Source: Candidatus Peregrinibacteria bacterium
GTDB lineage: Bacteria; Patescibacteriota; Gracilibacteria; UBA1369
Direction of reading: 5' to 3'
Assembly (NCBI GenBank): GCA_003153355.1
Contig: PLYH01000002.1
Coordinates: 109,348-173,347, forward strand
Length of the DNA stretch: 64,000 nt
Shown: positions 35,168 to 44,400 of the stretch, piece by piece
How the letters are laid out: every line of letters begins with the position of its first letter
Numbering within the stretch: the first letter of the stretch is position 1
Notes under the pieces: generated by a model
Told to the model about the DNA's origin: nothing
The model's database searches: none
What the model saw: the letters and a program-made list of their open reading frames with translations, nothing else
Made by a program: the position numbers and the translations under genes

Positions 35168-38100
35168 CTAAGCAGCTTTCGCCATCGGAGCTTCGGTAAC
35201 TTCAATGATGTCTTCATCTTTGATTTCCGTTGCGACTTCGATGCCCGCGGCTGTATTCAGTTTATCTCTCCATTCCTCTTTGAGCGTCAGTTCGCGGCTG
35301 CCGTCGCTGTGCATTTTGTATCCCTCGATGAACGCGCCGTTGGAGCGGATCATTTCCTGGACTGCAACCAAAGATTTCTCTTTTGCCTCGTCGCTCAGTC
35401 TGCTCTCTTTAATCTGGCGTTCCAGAACAAACTTAATGCTCTTGTCGGCTGCCGCAACCTTATAAGTTTTTTGAATATCGATCGCCGGAGCTTTTGCGCG
35501 CTCGGCTTCCATCTGGCGGGTGCGTGCGAAAAGTTTTTCCATCTTGCCGTCCAGTTCCGCGCGGAGAGCCTGTTTCTTTTCAAGCGAAGCCTGAGCTTTT
35601 GCAGCTTCAGCCTGTTTGGCTTCCTCTTTCTGCTGGTCGAGTTTGGCCTGCAGGATGCGGATCTTTTTGATCGCAGCATCGGCGCCGTTTTCTGCAACAA
35701 TTGATTGCGCTTTGGACTCTGAAGAAGTTACAGCGGCTGGAACAGCGGTGATCGCAGGTACGACGGCAGGAGCTTCGATCTTTTTTTCTGCCGCAGCCAT
35801 AATTTCCGCGCGCTTTTGAAGTTCAGCGAGGCGTTCAGTTTCGGTCATAAAGTAACCGCGAATACCACCGCCGCCTTTTAAGCCTTGAGCTTTATCTTCA
35901 GGTGTTGTGCCGCTCCAGGCGTAACTTGCCGCATCAGCCAGTTTGGAGAAGAATCCGCGGCTTCTGCGGGCGGCTTCAAACTGAGCAACTTTGTGATCTT
36001 CTTCCGCAACATATTGCAGTGTTTCTTTCGTAACTTTGTAATCAACGGCAGTTTTTTGATCGGCTTCTTTGACTGAGCGGTCATTATTGAACGCCTTGAA
36101 AGCAGCATCGAGATCGTTTGATTCCAGAGAGACAGCCGAAGCATATCTCAACGGAACAACCGCATCACTTGGAGCAATTCCTGGAAGAGCGCCGAACGGA
36201 TTATTGCTGTCAGGAGTAAATCCGTTGAATCCGCTCTTGCCGTTGTTGTCCCTACCGCCGTCTTTCTGAGGAGCGTCTTTTGGCTGAGGGGCCTTGCTTC
36301 CGCCGTTCTGTTGAACAGGAGCAGAAACTGGATCAGCTTTGAACATAACAGCTTTCGCGAATCTTTGTTCAGGAGCGTTCACTTTTGCGCCGACCGTTAA
36401 TGTAACCAGCGTTTTGTCTTTTACGAGTCTTTCAGCATTCCCGCCGTAAAGGTCGAGGATGCGTTCCATTCCCAGTAGCTCATTGTAAACTCCTTTCGCA
36501 CCGAACAGTTCATTGCTGCCGTAGTGATTTTCAAAACTTGCTTTAAATTTGAGCGGATTAAAGTTGGTCTGCGAAGCCAGATCACGGAGCATCTTTTCAT
36601 GGCCTTTCACATACTCGGCAGTATCTTTATCAAGACGTGCCGGATCGATTTTCAGCAGAGTGTCCGCAGCTTTTTGCTGTGTTTCGTACCAGGTTGAACT
36701 CTTAAGCGTTGCAACAAAAGGTGTGGCATCAACGCCGCCTTCCACAGCAGAAGGAGTGACCGTTGAAGGCAAAGCTTTGGCACCGCTGGCATTACCCATG
36801 CCGTAAGAATAAGAACCGAGCACGGCTGCAACTTCAGGAGCTTTTGGCTGAACGTCAGGGGCCGCAGCTGCCGATGAACCTTTCAGGTCAACGGTAGGAA
36901 CTTGAGTGACCGCAACAGGCGCACTCGTGCTCGCAGCAGGCGTTTCGCTTGCCGTTGGAGCAGCAGAAGCTGCGACGGAAGCAGTTGCCGTTGGCGTTTG
37001 AGCTACGGTTGAAGGAACAGCAGGCGCATCTTTTTGTTTGCCCACTTCCGAAGAGCCGGTTTTATTGTCAGTAGAATTATTCGCTTTGTAAGCTTGATAG
37101 CCTACACCGAGAGCTGTGATGCCAAGCGCTGCAGCTGCGGCATAAATGCTGCGTTTTGCCCATTTCATGAAGCCTCCTTTTTGAGCCAAAGCTTTTCTCT
37201 GGGCATCAGGCTGGGTAACTTCTTCATCTTTTTTGACAAGTTGAACATCCGGACGCGTAGGTCTGTTGCGGATTTGGGTAACCTCGTCGTCAGGTTTTGA
37301 AGCAGCGATGCGGCCTTTTGACGGCGGCATAGTCTTCACATTTCTTTGGCTCGATGCAGTGTCAGCCGGAGGCAATGCAATCTCTAAAACCGGAGAGGAT
37401 TTTGGAAGATCAAAATCAGGTATGGTCGGCATTCTGTTTTGATCAACTCCAGTCTGAGGAACCGGTTGAACAGGCAGAGGCCGTGTCGGCATAACCGAAG
37501 GATCAATAATGATTGAAGGCTGTGAGTGCTCTGTCGTAACATGTTCAGGAGCAGGCACGGTTGTTCCGCTTCGCGTCTGGACAGCCCTTGCGGCCAATTG
37601 TTTTCTTAAAGTATCGACATCATGAACGCTTGCGCCTTCACCGCTTGATGCTTCATAGGCAGGGTTCTTTGGAGAAACGCCGGAAATTTCCGGAACTGGA
37701 GTTTTCGATGATAATTCAGCCTGCAAAGCTCCTTTTCCCTGGCGCAGCGTCGGACTGGTGTCATCAACATCTCCATCATCAACGCTACCCGGCTTATGGG
37801 ACGCTGAAAAATATTGAGGATCGCCCTCAACGCGCATTTGAGCAAGCTTGAAAGAATCTTCGGCGCGTTTGTCATGGGTCAAATATGGTCCCCATTCCAT
37901 TCTTGCCAAATAAACCAGGTTTTGGTGAAGCTCCGCAAGAACGATGGTATTGTGTTCTTTTTTATTATGGGGAATGTAATATCTAAGCGGCCTGTAACCT
38001 GCAAACTTGAGATCCTTACTCTTGAGTTTTGGCAAAATTCCTTTAGAAATTATTTCATTCGCAACATCAGCCGCAGTCTTCCCTTTAAGATTTTCTGGCT

Positions 38101-38875
38101 TAGGAAACAACTCTGTTGCAAGATCTTTAAAAGCAAATTCAGTCGCCTTGCGGGCATCTTGAAGCAATGATTCCTTAACCATCTGGCCAAGTTTTTCTTT
38201 CAAGATTTCCGTGCGTTTGGTGCGTGCATTTTCGTCCAGCGTAAAATTTTCAGCCATACCGAAATAGTTTGCAACCGGGCCTACATGTCCCATCATCACT
38301 TCATGCACGAAACGCATGCATCCTTCTAGAATTTTTGATTCGGAATCAAAACCGACCTCATCTGTAACGGTCTTGTACATGGTCACAAAACGTCGGTCGA
38401 TCTGCTTGAAAGCAGCCTCTTTTTGTTCCTGGAAAGTCTGTTCTTTTGGATCCTCGCTGTGAGGAGAATCCTTTTCCCAGTCATTCATATATTTACTCAG
38501 TTCAACCTGAACACCGAAAATTTTCGCCACACCGTAAAAAAGTCCGATCAAAGCCCAGCGCGAAGACTGATAATCAGTATCTTTCGTCTTGAGTTTTGCG
38601 TCGGTCATTTTCCCCAGTGCGCGCAAAGTATTTAAGGAAATTTTTTTCAGTTCGGCAACAACCTCTTCTTTTGAAGCATATTTCCCGTCACGGATATTGT
38701 CGGAAAAGCGGTTGAACTCTCCGGGCAAATTGATGAAATCATTAAAACTGTAAATCAGACCTTTTAAGTCACGATTTTCGGTCATATCCGCAATGATCAA
38801 CTGCAGATCGTCTATTTTCTTTTGATTGTCTGCTTCAGGCATTCCGCCGAGTGTTGGACCAGTCATCATATGCAT
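35168..38875 (-). CDS. Large single-pass membrane protein, paralogue of the one at 39610-43098
   Basis: I do not recognise this 1235-residue protein. It has a helical cytoplasmic head (about residues 1-350), a Pro/Ser/Thr-rich linker (350-570) with Pro-Pro motifs, and one membrane helix (SIYAAAAALGITALGVGY, about 575-595) with basic residues before it, so N-in. An Ala/Thr/Ser-rich spacer leads to a domain (about 672-885) shared with the neighbour, with HEKMLRDLASQTNFNPLKF and GVYNELLGMERILDLYGG. A Glu/Lys coiled coil (about 1070-1150) and a closing domain follow. It has a perfect consensus promoter of its own and ends at a terminator. It may be a wall- or envelope-spanning scaffold or sensor. 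Confidence 0.85.
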   Translation of the reverse strand: MHMMTGPTLGGMPEADNQKKIDDLQLIIADMTENRDLKGLIYSFNDFINLPGEFNRFSDNIRDGKYASKEEVVAELKKISLNTLRALGKMTDAKLKTKDTDYQSSRWALIGLFYGVAKIFGVQVELSKYMNDWEKDSPHSEDPKEQTFQEQKEAAFKQIDRRFVTMYKTVTDEVGFDSESKILEGCMRFVHEVMMGHVGPVANYFGMAENFTLDENARTKRTEILKEKLGQMVKESLLQDARKATEFAFKDLATELFPKPENLKGKTAADVANEIISKGILPKLKSKDLKFAGYRPLRYYIPHNKKEHNTIVLAELHQNLVYLARMEWGPYLTHDKRAEDSFKLAQMRVEGDPQYFSASHKPGSVDDGDVDDTSPTLRQGKGALQAELSSKTPVPEISGVSPKNPAYEASSGEGASVHDVDTLRKQLAARAVQTRSGTTVPAPEHVTTEHSQPSIIIDPSVMPTRPLPVQPVPQTGVDQNRMPTIPDFDLPKSSPVLEIALPPADTASSQRNVKTMPPSKGRIAASKPDDEVTQIRNRPTRPDVQLVKKDEEVTQPDAQRKALAQKGGFMKWAKRSIYAAAAALGITALGVGYQAYKANNSTDNKTGSSEVGKQKDAPAVPSTVAQTPTATASVAASAAPTASETPAASTSAPVAVTQVPTVDLKGSSAAAAPDVQPKAPEVAAVLGSYSYGMGNASGAKALPSTVTPSAVEGGVDATPFVATLKSSTWYETQQKAADTLLKIDPARLDKDTAEYVKGHEKMLRDLASQTNFNPLKFKASFENHYGSNELFGAKGVYNELLGMERILDLYGGNAERLVKDKTLVTLTVGAKVNAPEQRFAKAVMFKADPVSAPVQQNGGSKAPQPKDAPQKDGGRDNNGKSGFNGFTPDSNNPFGALPGIAPSDAVVPLRYASAVSLESNDLDAAFKAFNNDRSVKEADQKTAVDYKVTKETLQYVAEEDHKVAQFEAARRSRGFFSKLADAASYAWSGTTPEDKAQGLKGGGGIRGYFMTETERLAELQKRAEIMAAAEKKIEAPAVVPAITAVPAAVTSSESKAQSIVAENGADAAIKKIRILQAKLDQQKEEAKQAEAAKAQASLEKKQALRAELDGKMEKLFARTRQMEAERAKAPAIDIQKTYKVAAADKSIKFVLERQIKESRLSDEAKEKSLVAVQEMIRSNGAFIEGYKMHSDGSRELTLKEEWRDKLNTAAGIEVATEIKDEDIIEVTEAPMAKAA
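36222..36858 (-). repeat. Copy 1 of a paralogous ectodomain-coding segment
   Basis: This part of the large gene encodes about 215 residues. They match copy 2 (40255-40896) at many positions, for example HEKMLRDLASQTNFNPL and GVYNELLG in both, followed by matching Gln/Pro/Lys/Asp/Gly-rich linkers. DNA is also alike, for example around 36551-36618 and 40581-40644. It points to a fairly recent duplication or gene conversion. Confidence 0.85.
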
Positions 38876-38898
38876 GATGTAAATTACTAAGGATGAAG

Positions 38899-38926
38899 AT
38901 TATAACAAATTTTTAACTTTTGTCAA
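38899..38926 (-). promoter_or_regulatory. Consensus promoter of the large membrane protein gene
   Basis: -35 TTGACA (38926-38921), 16-base spacer, -10 TATAAT (38904-38899) preceded by TGT (extended -10). Every conserved element is perfect; the predicted start is near 38892. Confidence 0.9.
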
Positions 38927-38930
38927 GACT

Positions 38931-38953
38931 CTGTCGTGTAAACATATCGACAG
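38931..38953. promoter_or_regulatory. Dyad upstream of the consensus promoter, possible operator
   Basis: CTGTCG and CGACAG flank 11 bases, starting 5 bases upstream of the -35. No T-run follows on the minus strand, so it is a weak terminator for the receiver gene. Position suits an activator or repressor site. Confidence 0.4.
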
Positions 38954-38981
38954 CAAATATAACGTAAAACCGGCTGGAATA

Positions 38982-39593
38982 TTACGCAGCTTTAAACCCA
39001 GGATCTTGGCGGAGCTCATGAACCGTCATAGCCAAGAAATTGCCGTTGTTTACAGGTTTACACATAACCGGATATCCCAACTCAACATACGTTTTGATAT
39101 TTTCATCGTTAAATTGACCGGTGAGAGCAAGAAAACGAGGCCGTTTTGAAGCTTCAATGTTTTGAAGAGCCATGGCCAGCTTAGGTCCGTCCATGTGCGG
39201 CATATTGGTATCGCTGATAATCAAATCGGGAATTTCAACCCATTGGCCATCCTTATGCATATGTTCGAAAGCCTCCTGCCCGTCATTGAACGTTTGGATA
39301 TTCGAAAACTTCTTCCCTCCCAAAATTCTTTTGAAAGCTCTCGAAACAGTCGGGTCATCATCGACCAGATAAATATGCGAATCCAAAAGCGGTTTTTCAA
39401 CCATTTCATTTCCCTCACCTCGGACAATTTTTCCTGCAAACGGATTGTCAGCATCAATGGTACTTAAAAAAGTTCCCAGCTGATTTCGTACCTGGCTTAT
39501 AGCTTTTCCTACTGCAGAATCCAAAGAAACATTTTTTTCTACTTCAGGCAAAGAAACTTCATAACCCGCAAAAGTATTCGGACCGCTGTTCAT
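38982..39593 (-). CDS. Stand-alone response-regulator receiver protein
   Basis: From the ATG at 39593 the product is 203 residues: about 75 residues of unknown helical head (SLDSAVGKAISQVRNQLG), then a receiver domain with the acidic pair in YLVDDDPTVSR, the phospho-acceptor Asp in IISDTNMPHMDG, the switch Thr in LALTGQ and the lysine in VMCKPV. There is no DNA-binding output, so it should act by protein contact. No histidine kinase is in the window. It lies 16 bases after the 1162-residue membrane protein gene and before its paralogue, on the same strand. Starts at 39662 or 39674 would overlap the upstream gene. Confidence 0.9.
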   Translation of the reverse strand: MNSGPNTFAGYEVSLPEVEKNVSLDSAVGKAISQVRNQLGTFLSTIDADNPFAGKIVRGEGNEMVEKPLLDSHIYLVDDDPTVSRAFKRILGGKKFSNIQTFNDGQEAFEHMHKDGQWVEIPDLIISDTNMPHMDGPKLAMALQNIEASKRPRFLALTGQFNDENIKTYVELGYPVMCKPVNNGNFLAMTVHELRQDPGFKAA

Positions 39594-39609
39594 GATGTGT
39601 TGAAAAAAA

Positions 39610-42600
39610 TTATGCCACGATGTTTTGGAGTTCTTCCAGATCGCGGAGAGCGATTTTGGCATAAATTTTCCCATCCGTCAACACTTCGTACTGTTCAAAT
39701 GAACTCATACGGATTTTACCGATGCGTTGATGGAGACGATCCTGTTGTTCAGTCGTTGAACAATGTTGCATGAAGCCGTTTTCAAGGGCCGATAAAACTC
39801 CGCCGTCTTCAGGAACAACAACTTCGCCGCGTTCCAAAAGAGCCGTGCTGCGGTCATATTCAACAATTTCCGCAGGGTGGACATCCGAGTACTTCACTTC
39901 AATTTGCGGACTTTCTTTTTGAGCGCCGGTCTTGTTCACAGCATGCATTTCATCAATTGTGTCCCAACCGACATCGATCTGATCGAGTTCATAAGAAGCT
40001 TCAATTTTTTCTTTCAGACTGTTGATGGAAGCCATAGCTTTTGCATCTTCAATCTTTTTGGCTTCACGAGCCTTCCAGTCATCAAGGAACTTGGTGCGGA
40101 CATTTTTGCTTGAACCCGGATAAACTTTTTGAGGAGCCCGTACATTTTCTTGAGGCTGAATCTGAGGAACGGCAAATGCGTAAGTACTTCCCTGCTGTGC
40201 TTGGAGAATATTTGTCGGAACAAATCCTATGTGGGTGTTGTCAGGATTGATCTGGTAACGATTGAATCCGCTCTTGCCTCCGTCCGGCTGATTTTGCTGA
40301 GGAAGATCTTTCGGCTGAGGAGATATATTGCCGTTGTTCTGCTGCGCCGGCGCGGAAACGGAAGAAGCTTTGAATTGTACGGCATTGGCAAAACGCTGTG
40401 CAGGAGCCTGGATTTTATTTCCGATCGTTAATTTGACGATGGCCGCATCCTTCAGAAGTTTTTCACTGTCGCCGCCGTAAAGATTGAGGACGCGCTGCAC
40501 TCCCAGCAGTTCATTATAAACTCCGGTTGCTCCGAACAAATCCGATTTGCCGTAACTGTTTTCAAAATGAGCATGGAAAGTGAGCGGATTAAAATTCGTT
40601 TGTGAAGCCAGATCGCGGAGCATTTTTTCATGATCTTTCACGAATGCTGCTGTATTTTTTTCCAATCGCGCCGAATTGGAATCATAAATTTTCAGCAGAA
40701 GTTCGGCGGATTTTTGCTGACCCTGATACCACGCTGAAGACTTAAGTGAAGAATCAAAAGGAGTGGCATCAACGCCGCCTTCAACCAATGAAGCAGTGCC
40801 GGTGAAAGGAGCGGCGGCTCCGGCCGAAGAACCCAAAGCGTATGAATACGAAGCTAATATCGCTGCGACCTCAGGAGCTTTTTGCTGAACATCGGGCTGA
40901 GAAGAAACCTGAGGGGCTACACTTGCCACCTGAGGGCTGACGCGGGGAATCGGCGCTTCCTCAGTTGAAGCAACTGCCGACGCGGAAGAAGCAATCTGCT
41001 CACTCGGTTTAGGTGCGGTGTTGTTTGAAGCCGTCGCTGATACGGTTGGTGCTGTTTCATCAACAGTGCTTTTGGTTTGAGCCATGCTGTAAATGCCGAG
41101 CGCTGCTGCTGTCGCAAGCACCGCACCGCCGATCCATTTTTTTGCTTTTGAGAAAAATCCTGCTTTTTTTGGAACGGCAACGGCTGGAGGAGCAGCAGGT
41201 TTCTGAACCTGTTTCGAAATCTCAATGACTTGAGTAGGCGCTGTAGCGAATTTAGAGACAGGTTTTGGTTCATCAGTTTTTTGAACAAGAGGCTGAACTC
41301 GTGCTGGCTGAGGTGCTTCTGGAACTTCAACCGAGCCAGGCGCCGCTTCTGTTTTCGCAAGAGGTTTCTGTTGAATCTTAACGGGGTTATCGCCATAAAT
41401 ATCAGGCTCTTTTTTGTCCATCAGCCTTACGGTCCATGAAGGCATAGGAACGCGGCTCTTCGGAACAAGTTCTTCACTTTCAGCATTTGCCGCAGCCGCC
41501 TGCTGGGCCGATCCGGCCTGAATCAATTCAGCCGCGGTAGGATCCGCAGTAACAGGGTGAGTTTTTTCATTCTCATCTCCGCCGTCGGAAAAAAGATCAG
41601 GCAGTTGGTGTGGAGTTCTCAATCTTGCCGCCATTTCCGTCTCGGTGCCAGAATCTTCCATTGGAAATTGGACTGCCGGATGTGGAGCCGTGTCATCCGC
41701 GCCAAAAATTTCCGGACTGGAACCGCTGGCTTCCTGAAGGAGTGAATCTGTTGGTATGGAAGGAAGCGTCGGCGCTGAACGCATCGGTTCAGGAAAGCGC
41801 ATCGTCTCAACGTGAGAATCGGTCGTCACTTTGGTGATTTCATCATCGCCGTTACCGGTATCATCTTCAATGGTAACCGCCGCGAGCATAGGCACGCTTG
41901 GGGAAACAAGCGAAATGCGTACGTCGTCCACGATGTCGGGAATTCCAGCAGACGGCTCATCGCCCGAATCATCACCCTCACCTGAAGGAACAAAATTCGG
42001 CGGCTGCATCGTTTTAATATTGCTTCCCGTTTTTGTTACGTCAATGGCAATAGGCGTCGCCGGCCGGTGAAGCCTGTAACTTGGTTTTTTGGTCTCTGTC
42101 CTTGGCGGAGCCAGAATTGATGCAGGGGAAGCGTGAACTCTTTTGAAATGGTCATCCACTTCTTTATAGATTCTTTTTTCCAGCCGCGCCCGCAATCTCT
42201 CTTTTCCCGGACTGAAAAAATAAACAAGAAGTTGCGAAATAAGTCTTTCTGGATGTCTCATCGCAAGATCCTGAAGACGGTCGTTAATCTTTGAATGGAC
42301 AAGACTGACGACATTATCCAGTTTTTGATTTGGAATTCTGCGGATCAGCGCCTTTGAAGTTTTGCGGAGCTCCACTTCGGCAACTCGGCAAATTTCGGAT
42401 ATGAAAAAATTTTCGACATCTTTATCTTCCGGAAAAGTTTCCAATGTAAATTGCGCGCCGGCTTTGTTGATCAGCTCGCGGATCATCGCTTCTTTTTCAA
42501 AATCGATCGTCACGAGTTTTCCTCTCGGAGCCCCTGCCGATGAAGGCGGAACCTCAGGTCTTTTGGTTGAGGATTTTGGCTGAATGTCGAGCAGTGAATC

Positions 42601-43098
42601 AGGAGGAAGCGTTTTGGTTTTTGGGTTCGGGGACGCGCTCACGATATGATCGAGCGAAACCTTTCCCAGAAAATACTCTTCAGCCTGAAAATCCGAATCT
42701 TCGAACATTTTGGAGACCGCGACAAAAGCTCTCTGAAGCTGTGACATAAACTCTTCCTTTGAGATATGAGCATCTTCAAAAACGATATTGGTTTCTTTTC
42801 TAAGGACATAATCCCCCGTTGTACGGAAAACCCCCAACAGCATATCGATAACTTTTTCACCGTTTACAAATCCGTCCTCATCACGGGCACCGTCAAAAAT
42901 CCTTTGAGCATCCAGCTGGTTATCAAGATGGATCAGCTTGGAGATAAAATCCTGGTTATTTTCGTTACGCTGAAAAAACGTATGCAATCCCGTCTGGTCA
43001 TTGGCAAAGAGTTCCTCGATGATTGTCCTGAATTTTTCGACGCGGTCTGCTTCAAGGGACTGCAGATCCTCATGGCTTTTTTCGATAAAATCGCTCAT
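39610..43098 (-). CDS. Large single-pass membrane protein, paralogue of the one at 35168-38875
   Basis: I do not recognise this 1162-residue protein. It has a helical cytoplasmic head (about residues 1-340), and a long acidic, Pro/Ser/Thr-rich linker (340-640) with many Pro-Pro pairs such as EVPPSS, LAPPRT and MQPPNF. One membrane helix follows (WIGGAVLATAAALGIYSM, about 651-671) with Lys residues before it, so N-in. After an Ala/Ser/Pro spacer comes the domain shared with the neighbour (about 735-948, HEKMLRDLASQTNFNPLTF). A charged tail ends with a domain starting near 1060. The head does not obviously match the neighbour's head, so the two share the outer domain but may receive different inner signals. 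Confidence 0.85.
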   Translation of the reverse strand: MSDFIEKSHEDLQSLEADRVEKFRTIIEELFANDQTGLHTFFQRNENNQDFISKLIHLDNQLDAQRIFDGARDEDGFVNGEKVIDMLLGVFRTTGDYVLRKETNIVFEDAHISKEEFMSQLQRAFVAVSKMFEDSDFQAEEYFLGKVSLDHIVSASPNPKTKTLPPDSLLDIQPKSSTKRPEVPPSSAGAPRGKLVTIDFEKEAMIRELINKAGAQFTLETFPEDKDVENFFISEICRVAEVELRKTSKALIRRIPNQKLDNVVSLVHSKINDRLQDLAMRHPERLISQLLVYFFSPGKERLRARLEKRIYKEVDDHFKRVHASPASILAPPRTETKKPSYRLHRPATPIAIDVTKTGSNIKTMQPPNFVPSGEGDDSGDEPSAGIPDIVDDVRISLVSPSVPMLAAVTIEDDTGNGDDEITKVTTDSHVETMRFPEPMRSAPTLPSIPTDSLLQEASGSSPEIFGADDTAPHPAVQFPMEDSGTETEMAARLRTPHQLPDLFSDGGDENEKTHPVTADPTAAELIQAGSAQQAAAANAESEELVPKSRVPMPSWTVRLMDKKEPDIYGDNPVKIQQKPLAKTEAAPGSVEVPEAPQPARVQPLVQKTDEPKPVSKFATAPTQVIEISKQVQKPAAPPAVAVPKKAGFFSKAKKWIGGAVLATAAALGIYSMAQTKSTVDETAPTVSATASNNTAPKPSEQIASSASAVASTEEAPIPRVSPQVASVAPQVSSQPDVQQKAPEVAAILASYSYALGSSAGAAAPFTGTASLVEGGVDATPFDSSLKSSAWYQGQQKSAELLLKIYDSNSARLEKNTAAFVKDHEKMLRDLASQTNFNPLTFHAHFENSYGKSDLFGATGVYNELLGVQRVLNLYGGDSEKLLKDAAIVKLTIGNKIQAPAQRFANAVQFKASSVSAPAQQNNGNISPQPKDLPQQNQPDGGKSGFNRYQINPDNTHIGFVPTNILQAQQGSTYAFAVPQIQPQENVRAPQKVYPGSSKNVRTKFLDDWKAREAKKIEDAKAMASINSLKEKIEASYELDQIDVGWDTIDEMHAVNKTGAQKESPQIEVKYSDVHPAEIVEYDRSTALLERGEVVVPEDGGVLSALENGFMQHCSTTEQQDRLHQRIGKIRMSSFEQYEVLTDGKIYAKIALRDLEELQNIVA
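40255..40896 (-). repeat. Copy 2 of a paralogous ectodomain-coding segment
   Basis: Counterpart of 36222-36858; see that entry. The shared region begins at KAPEVAAI and runs through the Gln/Pro/Asn-rich linker ending GGKSGFN. Confidence 0.85.
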
Positions 43099-43134
43099 AA
43101 GAAATGTTAACAGCTAAGAGGCTTTTTTAACATA

Positions 43135-44352
43135 TTAACTTTTATCTGTCAAAGTTTTTCGGTAACTTTTAATCAATTTCTCATACTTATAAGCCGAAGG
43201 ACGGACAGTTCTTACAAAATTTCCATAATGAATTTCAATCAGGCCGAACCGTGGATCATAGCCATCGGCCCATTCAAAATTATCGGTGAGCGACCAGTGC
43301 AGATAGCCGAAAACATCAACTCCTTCTTTTTTTACATTAAAGATATGTTCAAGAACGCTTTCTATATAATCACCGCGCAAACGGTCTTTGTGGTCTGCCA
43401 CGCCGTTTTCGGTAATGATCAAAGGCTTATGGTAGCGCTTCCATAAATCACGCAGCAGGCCCGCGACCCCGCGCGGATAAACTTCCCAGCCCATATCCGT
43501 GACGTCGCAGGAATTGCAGGGATGAATAAAAAACTGGTCGATCATTTTGATGTCAAAACGCATGTTGCGGTGGAAATAGTAATTCAATCCGATAAAATCC
43601 TGGCACTTACTGATGCCGTCCAGAAAAAGATGATTCCACAAATACTTCAGAAGATGGACCAGAAACCAGTCAAAAATATTTCCGCGTCGGTCCGGAGAAA
43701 ACGCCGGATTATTTTTGGCCACGCCGATTTTGAAATCAGGATTCACCTGTTTTAAGTTTTTATAAACTTCGCGGTGTGCCCGCATAAGATTGCTCAGAAC
43801 TTTTACAAAGCTCACGAAACTTTTTTTCTGCGGAGGCCATTTCCCCGCAAGATAAGCGTAATACAAATAGACCATCGGTTCGTTGAGGGTGATGATGTAC
43901 TCCATCTCATCCTTAAAAACTTCGGCGATTTTTTTGCAGTAGCGCACGTAATAAAAAATATTGTCACGTTTTTCAAACCCGCCTTTCTTTGCGAACCATT
44001 CCGGAAGAGAAAAGTGCCAGAGTGTCGTGAACGGCTTAAGGCCATGTTTTTTTAAGCTCTTGAAAACTTCGCGGTAATGATCCAGAACGTCCTGCTGGAA
44101 TTTTCCTTCTTCAGGTTCGATCTTTGCCCATTCGATGGAAAAGCGGTGCGCGTCATGGCCGAGCTTTTCCGCCAGAGCAAAGTCATGGTCAAAAAGTTCA
44201 TAGTGATTGGTGGCTTTGCCGGAAAGGAAATTTTTCTTGACCTGAACTTCCTGTTCGAACTTCCACCAATCACTGTGAATATTGTTGCCTTCAACCTGGT
44301 GCGCCGCCGTTGCGGCACCGAAGTAAAAATGTTGTGACTCTTTCGGTTCCAA
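43135..44352 (-). CDS. Glycoside hydrolase family 1 (beta-glucosidase-like)
   Basis: The 405-residue protein has GH1 marks: FGAATAAHQVEGNN, FSIEWAKIEPEEG, the acid/base Glu in TLNEPMVY, and the nucleophile Glu in ITENGVAD, with HWSLTDNFEWADGYDPRFGL near the end. GH1 enzymes remove beta-linked glucose, galactose or similar sugars. It is shorter than usual (about 450). The start is TTG, chosen because no ATG precedes the conserved FGAATAAHQ; TATAAT lies about 35 bases upstream. No signal peptide, so cytoplasmic. The large membrane protein gene follows 36 bases later on the same strand. Confidence 0.92.
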   Translation of the reverse strand: MEPKESQHFYFGAATAAHQVEGNNIHSDWWKFEQEVQVKKNFLSGKATNHYELFDHDFALAEKLGHDAHRFSIEWAKIEPEEGKFQQDVLDHYREVFKSLKKHGLKPFTTLWHFSLPEWFAKKGGFEKRDNIFYYVRYCKKIAEVFKDEMEYIITLNEPMVYLYYAYLAGKWPPQKKSFVSFVKVLSNLMRAHREVYKNLKQVNPDFKIGVAKNNPAFSPDRRGNIFDWFLVHLLKYLWNHLFLDGISKCQDFIGLNYYFHRNMRFDIKMIDQFFIHPCNSCDVTDMGWEVYPRGVAGLLRDLWKRYHKPLIITENGVADHKDRLRGDYIESVLEHIFNVKKEGVDVFGYLHWSLTDNFEWADGYDPRFGLIEIHYGNFVRTVRPSAYKYEKLIKSYRKTLTDKS

Positions 44353-44384
44353 GAAAATCAGAAGGTGAAAAAGGTAGTATCTTT

Positions 44385-44390
44385 ATTATA
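44385..44390 (-). promoter_or_regulatory. -10 element upstream of the GH1 gene
   Basis: A perfect TATAAT on the minus strand gives a start near 44378, about 26 bases before the TTG start codon. No good -35 was found. Confidence 0.45.
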
Positions 44391-44400
44391 CCTCATTCTC

